The notes beneath the pieces were generated by a model that ran no database searches, had not been told where the DNA came from, and was given only the letters and a program-made list of their open reading frames with translations. A stretch of 64,000 nt of DNA from Methylomonas rosea (GTDB lineage: Bacteria > Pseudomonadota > Gammaproteobacteria > Methylococcales > Methylomonadaceae): the NCBI RefSeq assembly GCF_024505055.1, contig NZ_JANIBL010000005.1:1-64000 (forward strand), read 5' to 3'. This document shows positions 24,300-32,857 of the stretch, one piece after another. The number at the start of each line of letters is the position of its first letter. The stretch's first letter is position 1. A program made the position numbers and the translations under genes.

Positions 24300-25380
24300 T
24301 TATGAAATGCTGCGCTTGGTCAGTTGGGGCGTGTTGGGCTTGTTTGTGATTGGTTTTGTGCTGAGCAGCGGTATCGAAATCGGCGTGAGCATGCTGTTAC
24401 CCTTTTTAAATGCGTCCGAACCACAGCGCGCCGCGCTGGTCGCCAGGTTGGCGCCAACCAGCGCCGGCAATCAGATATGGCTTTTGGCGACTGTCGGTGT
24501 ATTGTTTGCCGGCTGGCCAACGGTGTATGCGGCGACGTTTGCCAGTTTTCAGCCTTTGCTGTTGTTGACGGTGTTATCGCTGTTCGTGCGGCCTTTGGGT
24601 TGGTATTTCAGAGCTAGCGTGACTCGCGAGGAATGGCTGAAAAAATGGGATAAAGCCCTGTTTATTAGTGGCTTGCTGCCGGCGGCGCTGTTGGGGGTGA
24701 TGGCCGGTAATCTATTGAAAGGTGTGCCGTTTCATTTGGCCAGCGATATGCACATTGCTTTTCTGGGCAGTTTTTCCGGGCTGTTCAGTCCGTTTGCGTC
24801 GCTGGTCGGCGCTACCTGCGTAGCGTTATTGACAGTGCATGGCGCGATTTATCTGCAAACGCATACCCAAGACGCGCTTTATCAGCGCAGCAAAGCGTTG
24901 GCAATGTCCGGCGGTCTGGCGTTTTTGGTGTTGTTTGCGCTGGCGGGCGGCTGGATTACCCATCTGGAAGGCTATCACGTCAGTACCGAGATTATGCCGA
25001 ACGGCGTTTCCAACCCCTTGACCAAATTTGTGAAGCGCGGCGACGGTTTGTGGCTGGACAATTACGAACACGAACCGGCCTTATGGGCCTTGCCTGTTTT
25101 GGCCTTTGTCTGCGGGATAGCCGCGTTGGTGTTGTCGCGTCTGGATAAGACATATTGGGCACTGCTGGCCAGTGCGGTGACGGTGGTGATGGTGATTTTG
25201 ACCATGGGTGTGTCCATGTTTCCGTTTTTGGCGCCCTCCAATATATCTTTGAATAGTTCGCTGACTATATGGGATGCCAGCGCCAGCCTAACTACCTTAA
25301 ATGCGCTGCTGTGTTTGACCGGCGTACTGCTGCCGCTTATGGCGATTGCCACGCGCGGCCTGTATAAAATGTTACCTTGA
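24289..25380 (+). CDS. cydB: Cytochrome bd-type quinol oxidase subunit II
   Basis: 363 residues with eight predicted membrane helices and the family pieces FVIGFVLSSGIEIGVSMLLPFL, GNQIWLLATVGVLFAGWPTVYA, FGSFSGLF-like LGSFSGLFSPFASL, and MFPFLAPSNISLNSSLTIWDAS. It overlaps cydA by 11 bp and the two form the oxidase core in the inner membrane. In many family members the first part reads DG for the aspartate at the start of helix 1; here the equivalent stretch is SSGIEIG. No small cydX-like frame is visible in the 110 bp downstream. Confidence 0.92.
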   Translation: MLLDYEMLRLVSWGVLGLFVIGFVLSSGIEIGVSMLLPFLNASEPQRAALVARLAPTSAGNQIWLLATVGVLFAGWPTVYAATFASFQPLLLLTVLSLFVRPLGWYFRASVTREEWLKKWDKALFISGLLPAALLGVMAGNLLKGVPFHLASDMHIAFLGSFSGLFSPFASLVGATCVALLTVHGAIYLQTHTQDALYQRSKALAMSGGLAFLVLFALAGGWITHLEGYHVSTEIMPNGVSNPLTKFVKRGDGLWLDNYEHEPALWALPVLAFVCGIAALVLSRLDKTYWALLASAVTVVMVILTMGVSMFPFLAPSNISLNSSLTIWDASASLTTLNALLCLTGVLLPLMAIATRGLYKMLP

Positions 25381-25492
25381 GTCCGGACGTGGCCATTTCG
25401 CAAGCACTACATGCATCGAGACTTCCTTAACCGGCATAACTCTGCTAAAACCTAGTTTCCTAACAACTATAACTAATAAAGGTAGGCGCATC

Positions 25493-26071
25493 ATGAAGAA
25501 AATTCTTAATCACACCCTGATCGGCGTTCTGGCGTTTATCCCGATTATGGTGATTGTACAAATCGTCTTGTTCGTAAAAGACCGGCTAACCGATTTGTTT
25601 CAGTTCGTTTACGGCTACTCCGACAATTATCTGGTGACATTTCTGCTGTTCGGCGCCAGTTTTGCGACCATTACCTATGTGGGACATAGGGTCAGCATGG
25701 GCCGGTTTTCCATCATCGCGATGTTCGAACACCTGATCGAGCGGATTCCGCTGTTAAGCACGATTTACCGCGTGACTAAAAAACTGGTGAATATGATTGC
25801 CGGGCATCAGTTGCAAGAACCGCGAGAAGTGGTTTACATCGAATATCCGAAAGAAGGCATTTGGGTGCCCGCCTATGTCACTAACAAAACCGAAGACCGT
25901 TATGTGTTGTTTGTACCTACGTCGCCCAACCCCACCTCGGGTTTTGCGGTGATTGTCCACGAATCGAAAGTGATCAAGTCGGACATGAGCATCGAACAAG
26001 TGACCAGCTTTATCATCAGCGTAGGCGCCGATTTCGAGAAAGTCTCGGAAATCTCCCGGCTACCCAAGTAA
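25493..26071 (+). CDS. DUF502 family inner membrane protein
   Basis: 192 residues from the ATG at 25493 (the open frame extends upstream but without family match). Two membrane helices (about 8-28 and 48-68) are followed by the DUF502 core: FEHLIERIPLLSTIYRVTKKLVNMI, EVVYIEYPKEGIWVPAYVT and FVPTSPNPTSGFAVIVHESKVIKSDMS. The family is widespread in bacteria and plants (LIKE-COV) and its biochemical function is unknown. It is a single gene between cydAB and the CinA-like gene. Confidence 0.9.
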   Translation: MKKILNHTLIGVLAFIPIMVIVQIVLFVKDRLTDLFQFVYGYSDNYLVTFLLFGASFATITYVGHRVSMGRFSIIAMFEHLIERIPLLSTIYRVTKKLVNMIAGHQLQEPREVVYIEYPKEGIWVPAYVTNKTEDRYVLFVPTSPNPTSGFAVIVHESKVIKSDMSIEQVTSFIISVGADFEKVSEISRLPK

Positions 26072-26156
26072 GTTTGTCCGGTTGTTGCAGCGATGACTTA
26101 TCCGCTGCAACAAAACCTCTTCTCGGCTTGATGCCGTATCAGCTAATCGGACTGCC

Positions 26157-26648
26157 ATGCACGATCCAAGCTATTTACTCGCAGAAGCGCTCGGCAATCG
26201 TCTAAACACACTGAATCTATGTCTGGCCTTAGCGGAGTCCTGCACCGGCGGCGGCATAGCCAAGGCGATCACCGATGTGCCGGGCAGTTCCGGCTGGTTC
26301 GATCGCGGTTTCGTCACCTACAGCAACGATGCCAAGATCGACATGCTGGGCGTCAAACCGGAGACTTTGGCGAGAGTAGGGGCGGTTAGCGAAGAGACTG
26401 CTTTGGAAATGGTCGCGGGCACGTTGACGCATAGCCTTGCCGATTTGGCTCTGGCTGTCACCGGCATTGCCGGGCCGGACGGCGGCACGCCTGTAAAGCC
26501 GGTCGGAACGGTATTTATCGCCTGGCAAAAACGCGGTGTTAGCGGGGCTTGCTTGAAGAAACAATTCAGCGGCGACCGGCAGTCGATACGGCAACAGGCG
26601 ACGCTGTTTTGTTTACAGCAAATTTTACAATTGCTGGAAAACACTTAA
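26157..26648 (+). CDS. pncC: Nicotinamide-nucleotide amidohydrolase (CinA C-terminal domain type)
   Basis: 163 residues, a stand-alone CinA C-terminal domain. Key motifs are LALAESCTGGGIAKAITDVPGSSGWFDRGFVTYSN, GAVSEETALEMV and AVTGIAGPDGGTPVKPVGTVFIAW, which hold the active-site serine and threonine region. The enzyme hydrolyses NMN to nicotinate mononucleotide and ammonia in NAD recycling. In many gammaproteobacteria it lies before recA; recA is not here. The ATG at 26157 fits the family length. Confidence 0.93.
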   Translation: MHDPSYLLAEALGNRLNTLNLCLALAESCTGGGIAKAITDVPGSSGWFDRGFVTYSNDAKIDMLGVKPETLARVGAVSEETALEMVAGTLTHSLADLALAVTGIAGPDGGTPVKPVGTVFIAWQKRGVSGACLKKQFSGDRQSIRQQATLFCLQQILQLLENT

Positions 26649-26841
26649 CTTCGGCGGTTTGTGTTCCTACCGAATTAGCTGACAAATAATAATCAAACTA
26701 TTTCCATCGGCTGTTTCGCCATTAGCCTGAGTGCAATCGCGTCCGTATGTTTGAGCCGGGCTGGATCCGCCAAAAAGCTTTTAACCCCGGCCGACAAGTT
26801 ACGCTAAAATGCCGCTTCTTTTCCTTGCGGATGTTGTCGCC

Positions 26842-27627
26842 ATGTTGAAAAAACTCTTTCTTTCCACGGCTGTTTCCTTGTTGTTAAACGCCTGCGCCAC
26901 CAGTCCCACCGGCCGTTCGCAGTTTATCTATATGCCGGACAATCAGGTCGATCAGATGGGCTTGCAAGCCTTCAGCAGTATGAAGAGCAAAAACCCGATC
27001 AGCGGCAATCAGCGCTACAGCCAGTTCGCTCAATGCGTGGCGTACGCTATTACCCAGCAAACCGGCGGGCAATGGGAAGTGGTGGTGTTTGAAGACGAAT
27101 CCTTGAACGCCTTTGCTTTGCCCGGCAACAAAATCGGCGTGCATACCGGTCTGATCAATCTGGTGGATAATCAGGACCAACTGGCGGCGGTAATCGGTCA
27201 TGAAATCGGCCACGTCTTATCCAGACACAGCAACGAGCGTTTGTCGCAGGAAACGGCGGTCAGCACCGGCTTGGCCATGGTGCAAGCGGTGACGCAACCG
27301 CAAACTGCGTTGGGGCAAACCGCATTGGGTCTATTGGGTGTCGGCGCCCAGTACGGCGTAATCCTGCCGTACAGCCGGATTCACGAAACAGAAGCCGATA
27401 CCATCGGTTTGGATTTAATGGCCAAAGCCGGTTTCGATCCGCGCCAGAGCGTGAATCTTTGGTTGAAAATGGACAAAGCCGCGCAAGGCGGCCAGCCTAT
27501 CGAGTTTATGTCTACGCATCCGTCGCATGCCAGCCGCATCGATAATTTGAATCAAAATATGAGTAGAGCCGTCCAGCTACAGCAACAGGCCTGGGGGGGC
27601 GGCAGACAACCGCGTTGCAGCAAATAA
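26842..27627 (+). CDS. M48-family metallopeptidase, lipoprotein
   Basis: 261 residues from the ATG at 26842. The signal peptide ends in a lipobox, LLLNAC (cysteine about residue 17), so the mature protein is lipid-anchored, probably to the outer membrane as in LoiP and YcaL. The zinc site is HEIGHVLSRH with a downstream HETEADTIGLDLM glutamate. Tail residues HPSHASRIDNL are typical of the family. It probably takes part in outer-membrane protein quality control. An open-frame extension to 26809 would bury the signal and is rejected. Its stop overlaps the dapC start (TAATG). Confidence 0.9.
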   Translation: MLKKLFLSTAVSLLLNACATSPTGRSQFIYMPDNQVDQMGLQAFSSMKSKNPISGNQRYSQFAQCVAYAITQQTGGQWEVVVFEDESLNAFALPGNKIGVHTGLINLVDNQDQLAAVIGHEIGHVLSRHSNERLSQETAVSTGLAMVQAVTQPQTALGQTALGLLGVGAQYGVILPYSRIHETEADTIGLDLMAKAGFDPRQSVNLWLKMDKAAQGGQPIEFMSTHPSHASRIDNLNQNMSRAVQLQQQAWGGGRQPRCSK

Positions 27628-28826
27628 TGAACCCGCATTTATCCCAGTTACATCCGTACCCGTTTGAAAAGCTTGCCACGCTGAAACAAGGCATTACGCC
27701 GCCGGCTGGCAAGTCGCACATTGCCTTGTCGATTGGCGAACCCAAGCACGCTACTCCGCATTTTATTCAGGAAGCCTTGCTGCGGCATTTGCATGGCTTG
27801 ACCCAATATCCCACTACCAAGGGCTTACTGGAACTCCGGCAGACCATCGCCGATTGGACGTGCCGCCGCTTTGGCATTCCGGCTGGCGGTGTGGATGCCG
27901 AGACCCAGGTCTTGCCGGTGAACGGCACCCGCGAAGCCTTGTTTTCGCTGGCGCAGGCCGTAATCGATCCTGCCGACAAGCCGGTGGTGATCATGCCCAA
28001 CCCGTTTTATCAGATCTACGAAGGCGCGGCCTTGCTGGCCGGTGCCGAGCCGTATTATTTGAACACGACCGAAGAAAATGCTTATCTGCCGGATTTCGAC
28101 AGCGTACCGGAAGCGATCTGGAAACGCTGCCAGTTGATTTTCATCTGTTCGCCGGGCAACCCGACCGGCACGGTGTTGACACAAGCCGATCATCTGAAGT
28201 TATTAGCTTTGGCCGAAAAGTACGATTTTGTCATCGCTTCCGACGAGTGTTACACCGAGCTTTACGACGACGAAGCCAATCCGCCGCAAGGGCTGTTGCA
28301 AAGCGCTTATCAGGCAGGCAACACCGATTTCAAACGCTGCGTGATTTTCCAAAGTTTGTCCAAGCGCTCCAACGCGCCTGGCCTGCGCTCCGGTTTTGTG
28401 GCCGGCGACGCCGAGGTGTTGAAGCAGTATTTCAAATACCGCACCTACCACGGCTGCCCGATGTCGGTGCCTACCCAGCATGCCAGCATCGCCGCCTGGA
28501 ATGACGAGGAACACGTTAGGCACAACCGTCAGTTGTACCGCGACAAGTTCAATGCGTTTATCGAGATTTTGCAGGATGTTTGCGACATCAGCCGCCCGCC
28601 GGCCAGCTTTTATATCTGGCTGAAGACGTCAATCTCGGATACCGAATTTGCGCGCGAGTTGTTTGCCCAGCAAAACATTACGGTGTTGCCGGGGAGTTAT
28701 TTGTCCCGCGAAAGTGGCGGTATCAACCCCGGCGCCAACCATGTGCGTATCGCGTTGGTTGCGCCGATTGAAGAGTGTGTCGAGGCTGCGCAACGGATAA
28801 AAACGTTCATCAATAGTCTTTCGTAG
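27627..28826 (+). CDS. dapC: Succinyldiaminopimelate transaminase
   Basis: 399 residues from the ATG at 27627, coupled to the upstream stop as TAATG. It is a class I PLP aminotransferase of the DapC subfamily: SIGEPKH, NGTREALFSLAQA, PNPFYQIYEGAA, CSPGNPTGTVL, SDECYTELY and the PLP lysine in SLSKRSNAPGLRSGF. It converts N-succinyl-2-amino-6-oxopimelate to N-succinyl-diaminopimelate with glutamate in the lysine and peptidoglycan route. dapD follows after a hairpin repeat and dapE lies 4 kb downstream, so the succinylase branch is clustered here. Confidence 0.94.
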   Translation: MNPHLSQLHPYPFEKLATLKQGITPPAGKSHIALSIGEPKHATPHFIQEALLRHLHGLTQYPTTKGLLELRQTIADWTCRRFGIPAGGVDAETQVLPVNGTREALFSLAQAVIDPADKPVVIMPNPFYQIYEGAALLAGAEPYYLNTTEENAYLPDFDSVPEAIWKRCQLIFICSPGNPTGTVLTQADHLKLLALAEKYDFVIASDECYTELYDDEANPPQGLLQSAYQAGNTDFKRCVIFQSLSKRSNAPGLRSGFVAGDAEVLKQYFKYRTYHGCPMSVPTQHASIAAWNDEEHVRHNRQLYRDKFNAFIEILQDVCDISRPPASFYIWLKTSISDTEFARELFAQQNITVLPGSYLSRESGGINPGANHVRIALVAPIEECVEAAQRIKTFINSLS

Positions 28827-28921
28827 GCTGGGTAGAGCAAAGCGACTTGAAAAGCACGATAGTGAAACCCAGCGTGAAAAGCTTCAAGCTGGGTTTGCGC
28901 TATCGCTCCTACCCAGCCTAC
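28823..28921. repeat. Long intergenic hairpin repeat (GTAGGCTGGGT type)
   Basis: The ends GTAGGCTGGGTAGAGC (28823-28838) and GCTCCTACCCAGCCTAC (28905-28921) pair with one bulge, and an inner AAACCCAGC/GCTGGGTTT (28865-28873 with 28888-28896) forms a second stem. The 99 bp fill the space between dapC and dapD and overlap the last codon of dapC. A related, shorter form lies after dapD. Confidence 0.65.
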
Positions 28922-28948
28922 ATTATTTCAACTTAACCCCGAGAAACC

Positions 28949-29767
28949 ATGTCAAACCTGGAAACCATCATCAACGACGCCTTTGAAAATCGCGCCGAAA
29001 TCAGCCCATCCACCGTCTCAACCGAAGTTCGCAACGCGGTTGCCGAAGTCTTGAATATGCTCGACAAGGGCGAAGCTCGCGTCGCCGAGAAAAAAGACGG
29101 CGACTGGGTCACTAATCAATGGCTGAAAAAAGCCGTATTGCTGTCGTTTCGCATCAACGAAAACAAAGTCATCGAAAGCGGCGACGTACGTTATTACGAC
29201 AAAGTGCCGACCAAATTCGGCCAATACAGCGAAGCCGATTTCGCCCAAGCCGGCGTGCGGGTGGTGCCGAATGCGGTGGCCCGTTACGGTTCCTACATCG
29301 CCCCCGGCGCGATCCTGATGCCGTCTTACGTCAACATCGGCGCTTACGTTGATAGCGGCACCATGGTGGACACCTGGGTTACCGTGGGTTCTTGCGCGCA
29401 AATCGGTAAAAACGTGCATTTGTCCGGCGGCGTTGGCATTGGTGGCGTACTGGAGCCGCTGCAAGCCAACCCGACCATCATCGGCGACAACTGCTTCATC
29501 GGCGCTCGTTCCGAAATCGTCGAAGGCGTGATCGTCGAAGACAACTGCGTGGTCTCGATGGGCGTCTACATCGGCCAAAGCACCAAGATTTTCAACCGCA
29601 TGACCGGCGAAGTCAGTTATGGTCGTATTCCTGCCGGTTCGGTGGTGGTCTCCGGCAACCTGCCGAGCAAAGACGGTAGCCACAGTTTGTATTGCGCGGT
29701 GATCATCAAGCAAGTAGATGAAAAAACTCGGAGCAAAACCGGGATTAATGAGTTGTTGCGGGATTGA
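28949..29767 (+). CDS. dapD: Tetrahydrodipicolinate N-succinyltransferase
   Basis: 272 residues, the usual length. The N-terminal helical domain precedes a left-handed beta-helix of hexapeptide repeats (for example [20 protein letters not shown] and [23 protein letters not shown]), with the catalytic aspartate and glutamate region VDSGTMVD and ARSEIVEG. It transfers succinyl from succinyl-CoA to tetrahydrodipicolinate, the step before DapC. A terminator follows. Confidence 0.96.
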   Translation: MSNLETIINDAFENRAEISPSTVSTEVRNAVAEVLNMLDKGEARVAEKKDGDWVTNQWLKKAVLLSFRINENKVIESGDVRYYDKVPTKFGQYSEADFAQAGVRVVPNAVARYGSYIAPGAILMPSYVNIGAYVDSGTMVDTWVTVGSCAQIGKNVHLSGGVGIGGVLEPLQANPTIIGDNCFIGARSEIVEGVIVEDNCVVSMGVYIGQSTKIFNRMTGEVSYGRIPAGSVVVSGNLPSKDGSHSLYCAVIIKQVDEKTRSKTGINELLRD

Positions 29768-29787
29768 TATAAGGCCAGAACGTTAGG

Positions 29788-29818
29788 CTGGGTGGGACGG
29801 AAGTGACACCCAGTTTTT
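29788..29818 (+). terminator. Rho-independent terminator after dapD
   Basis: CTGGGTG (29788-29794) pairs with CACCCAG (29807-29813), followed by five T residues. It appears derived from one arm of the GTAGGCTGGGT repeat seen before dapD. Confidence 0.55.
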
Positions 29819-29872
29819 AGGCCCTTCAATGCGGGTCTTCATTGCATTCAACCTAACCCAAGGTTCTCGGCT

Positions 29873-30409
29873 ATGACAAAGGTTAAAATTCCTGCTCTTT
29901 TATTGGTATCTATTTTGGCTGCCGGGGTGAGTGTCGCCGACGATTGTCCTATTGAGCGAGCTCGCTACCAACTGATGGCAGATCCGGAATATACCGCTGG
30001 ATTTGAGTTAAAACCAACGGTGGTCTCGCCTGACGGCGAGTTGGTGTTTTTTGTCGCTTCAGCCAAAAGTGCCTTTACGTATCGGTTTCGGCTGAACTTT
30101 GGCAATGGTTTTACGACGCTGTCAATGACGCCGCTAGCGGCTATGCAATCAGCTAACTCTTCCGTAGGTCTTAACGATCTGCCGGTTTCACAGGCCCAGG
30201 CGTTTCAGCCGCTGTTTTTAATCAAGCAGGATCTGACCTTTCTTGAATCCGAGTTAGCGGTGGCCGGATTGGCGGCGCCTATGTATGTCTTTCCATCAGC
30301 CTTGGCGCCAGAACTTTGGTATCACAGCGAGGCGTATGGAAATCCGCACAATATACGGGAGTCGATGACTCGCAGTTTTTTTAAGTTTGTGGCATGTAGC
30401 CGCGCATGA
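29873..30409 (+). CDS. Secreted protein, hypothetical
   Basis: 178 residues with a signal peptide (about 1-22, ending SVADD). The mature part is mostly beta, with two cysteines (C25, near the new N terminus, and C175, near the end) that could form a disulfide. It holds segments such as AYRFRLNFGNGFTTLSMTPL-like TYRFRLNFGNG. I recognise no family. It stands alone between dapD and an oppositely oriented epimerase gene. Confidence 0.7.
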   Translation: MTKVKIPALLLVSILAAGVSVADDCPIERARYQLMADPEYTAGFELKPTVVSPDGELVFFVASAKSAFTYRFRLNFGNGFTTLSMTPLAAMQSANSSVGLNDLPVSQAQAFQPLFLIKQDLTFLESELAVAGLAAPMYVFPSALAPELWYHSEAYGNPHNIRESMTRSFFKFVACSRA

Positions 30410-30463
30410 AAAGCCAAGTAGGTCGGCAAGTCTGTCGGTTTATTTCTGCCTACAAATTGGCGG

Positions 30464-31180
30464 CTAATCCGCAAATCCCACTCTCTCCGCCCGAATCGTA
30501 AACACCATCACTAACTCCTCATCCTGTTGCAATGTTAGCGGTGTTGGCAGACCGTCCGGGCCGGGTTGTTTGCCGATGATCGGCTCGATGCAGACATACT
30601 CGGCTTTTTTGTCGCTCCAAATACCAAACGCCAAGGATAGACCTTCCGACAATGGCGAGATATTGCAAGCCATGCTGACCGTATACTCTGATGTACTTAA
30701 CTTGACCGGTGCCGTTGGCGATTTTGCGTGGTGTACTCTTAAGCTATCGTGCGGGAGTGCGGTGACTTCGATATGCGTTTCCGCAATATCGATAAAACTG
30801 TTAGGCGAAATCGAAAAATAAGGATGAAAGCCGGGGCGAACCAGGGCGGTTTCCGACACGGCACGAATGCGGGTGCTGACGGTCAGGATTTTACTGTTGG
30901 CTTCCGTAAGTTCCTGCCAGTCGGTAATCACCTCGACAGCGCCCCAATTCACATCAGCCGGCGCTGTGAGGTTTTTTTGGTGCGGCAGATCGCTGTCACA
31001 AGGTGTTACGCGATATTCGCCGTGTTTAATTGCGAAAGGCGGGGAGAGTTCTTCAAAATTGGGGATGCACAGATACACGCCGCCCCGCGAGCCGCCGTCG
31101 GGTTTGTCGTGCAAGGGATGGATAATATGAATGTCGTCTAACTGCCAATTGATTAAGGTACCTGTGTCGGTGAATTTCAT
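30464..31180 (-). CDS. Aldose 1-epimerase family protein
   Basis: 238 residues, a short mutarotase-like protein. Recognisable are the catalytic histidine in RPGFHPYFSI and glutamate in VCIEPIIGKQPGPDGLPTPL, plus the C-terminal EELVMVFTIRAE strand. It may act on hexose or hexose 6-phosphate anomers; it lacks enough of the phosphate-binding arginines to be called a glucose-6-phosphate epimerase with confidence. It has no operon partner. Confidence 0.8.
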   Translation of the reverse strand: MKFTDTGTLINWQLDDIHIIHPLHDKPDGGSRGGVYLCIPNFEELSPPFAIKHGEYRVTPCDSDLPHQKNLTAPADVNWGAVEVITDWQELTEANSKILTVSTRIRAVSETALVRPGFHPYFSISPNSFIDIAETHIEVTALPHDSLRVHHAKSPTAPVKLSTSEYTVSMACNISPLSEGLSLAFGIWSDKKAEYVCIEPIIGKQPGPDGLPTPLTLQQDEELVMVFTIRAERVGFAD

Positions 31181-31460
31181 TTTGAAAAATGTATCCTGTA
31201 CTTTAGTGGTTTTACGTTATGAGGTGGGACGAGCGCCGCTGCATGCCTTGCAAGCGAGCTGCATTAAGCGGATTTTCTCGGTAAAAAAGTGCCTTGGCGG
31301 GTATTGTAAACAACGGGGCTGAGAAAATGGCGGATTTCGGCTTGCCGTGCCGATGTTTTGGCAAAGCGGTGCGCCCAATTGACTAAAGATTTTCGCCATT
31401 TGTCGGACTATCGACCATGAGAAAATCAATCTGTAACCTCGGTTTTTCCAGGTAGAAACG

Positions 31461-31898
31461 ATGCAAGCAATCGATATTTTTTCCTTGAAAAGTCACGCCG
31501 GCGAATTTCAAGACTGGCCGTTGCAGACGCAGTTACTGATCAATGGCCAGCCGAGTCCATGTTATGTGCCCGGCTATCGGCTTTTGCAGCAATTTAAAAC
31601 GCCGGCCCATGAATATCTATTAATCTGCGATTGGGATTGCCCCTTTGAAGAAGCGACGGAGATAATCTTGCTGGATAGTCAGCTCAAGGTGTTGGCGGTG
31701 CGTTCGTTTGCTGTGCCCTACGGCTCTTTCTGGCTAGACGAGGTGTTGGTGTTGGACGATGCCAATTTAAAACTTACGTTTTTTCGAGATGAGCATTGGC
31801 AAGTGACTATTACGCCGCATAACTTGCCTTGTTTGCACTTTTCAAGCAGAAGTTGGCTGCCGGCATTCAGAACGCGGATACGGTTGAAACGGCTTTAG
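31461..31898 (+). CDS. Conserved hypothetical protein, about 145 residues
   Basis: A soluble, beta-rich protein without signal peptide. Pieces are QLLINGQPSPCYVPGYRLLQQF, LLICDWDCPFEEATEIILLD and a tail RTRIRLKRL. An AGG lies 10 bases before the ATG. I do not recognise the family. The single-domain size and aromatic, acidic profile suggest an immunity- or chaperone-like small protein, but nothing shows this. Confidence 0.6.
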   Translation: MQAIDIFSLKSHAGEFQDWPLQTQLLINGQPSPCYVPGYRLLQQFKTPAHEYLLICDWDCPFEEATEIILLDSQLKVLAVRSFAVPYGSFWLDEVLVLDDANLKLTFFRDEHWQVTITPHNLPCLHFSSRSWLPAFRTRIRLKRL

Positions 31899-32266
31899 AC
31901 ATTTTGAGCGTCCGCTTGGCGTCTCTCACTGTAATAGAGTTGAGTCGGCCATAAGGGATTTTCGGAGCCGACTGATGCATTTGTATATCGAGCTGGTAAG
32001 CTAGCGTTCGCGAATCCAAATACTGCGATGCGAAGCCGGTGAATCCGGGGCTGAAAATAATTGCGCGGAGGAACGTGGCGGTAGGCTAGGGTGCGTTAAC
32101 GCATGGCAAGGATAAGCGGCTATGCGTTACAATGCTGAAATTAGTGCCAAGGAGGCCATACAGCATGAATGCCAACCCTTTCGATACGCTGCCTACGCGC
32201 ACTTGATTTAATTGCCGCCAGTTGCCGGCCCCGTTTTTCTCCTCAATCCTAACCTGCGAGCACACC
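31899..32266. other. Intergenic region with truncated repeat
   Basis: 368 bp. It contains the palindrome TGCGTTAACGCA (32092-32103) and a separated TATGCGTTAC (32121-32130), which look like the broken remains of a GTGCGTTAACGCAT dispersed repeat. No gene is supported. Confidence 0.45.
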
Positions 32267-32512
32267 ATGCCAGAAAATATTTCCAATAATGCCTTAATCC
32301 TCGCCCTGCTGTCCCTGAACGGCGAGATCGCTATCCAAAAAGATTACCTCGAATCCGGCGAGATTCCCGAAGACGAAGTGACCGATGAGGAAGAAGTGCT
32401 GGACGATTTGGAGCAAGCCTTCATGGAATTCGTCGATGTTTACAAAGCGCGCGCCAAAGCCGACGAGTCGCTGCCCAGCATAGAAGAATTGCTGGCCGGT
32501 GAAGAAGGCTAA
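32267..32512 (+). CDS. Small acidic protein, conserved hypothetical
   Basis: 81 residues from the ATG at 32267. Strongly acidic in its second half (EIPEDEVTDEEEVLDDLEQAF), helical, with no cysteine. It precedes the ArsC-like gene by 6 bp and so belongs to the small operon ending in dapE. Function unknown. Confidence 0.75.
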   Translation: MPENISNNALILALLSLNGEIAIQKDYLESGEIPEDEVTDEEEVLDDLEQAFMEFVDVYKARAKADESLPSIEELLAGEEG

Positions 32513-32518
32513 TGCTGC

Positions 32519-32857
32519 ATGATCGTAGTTTACGGCATCAAAAACTGCGATAGCGTCAAAAAGGCGCGGACCTGGCTGGAAGCGCGGCAGATTGCTTACC
32601 GCTTCCACGACTATCGGATCGATGGACTGGATGCGGCTTTGCTGCAAAGGTTTGTCGATGCGCTGGGCGTGGATGCCGTTCTTAACCAGCGCAGTACCAG
32701 CTGGCGCCAATTGGACGACGCCCAAAAATCCGATTTAACTCCCGACAAAGCCGTGCAACTCATGCTGGCTGTGCCGACCTTGATCAAGCGCCCGATTCTG
32801 GATAATGGACAGCAACTGATCGTCGGCTTTAATCCCGATCAGTACCCGACCGAATAA
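32519..32857 (+). CDS. yffB: ArsC/Spx-family reductase-like protein (YffB type)
   Basis: 112 residues, thioredoxin fold. GIKNCDSVKKARTWLE holds the single conserved cysteine (C10), followed by YRFHDYRIDG, NQRSTSWRQL and PTLIKRPILDNG. In the family the cysteine acts as a glutathione-dependent thiol reductase; arsenate activity is not established. The order yffB-dapE is conserved in enterobacteria, and the TAATG overlap with dapE here repeats it. Confidence 0.88.
   Translation: MIVVYGIKNCDSVKKARTWLEARQIAYRFHDYRIDGLDAALLQRFVDALGVDAVLNQRSTSWRQLDDAQKSDLTPDKAVQLMLAVPTLIKRPILDNGQQLIVGFNPDQYPTE

Noticed and set aside
25381-25492. cydX-like small subunit gene after cydB
   Set aside because: No short frame with a membrane helix and ribosome site is visible in this gap.
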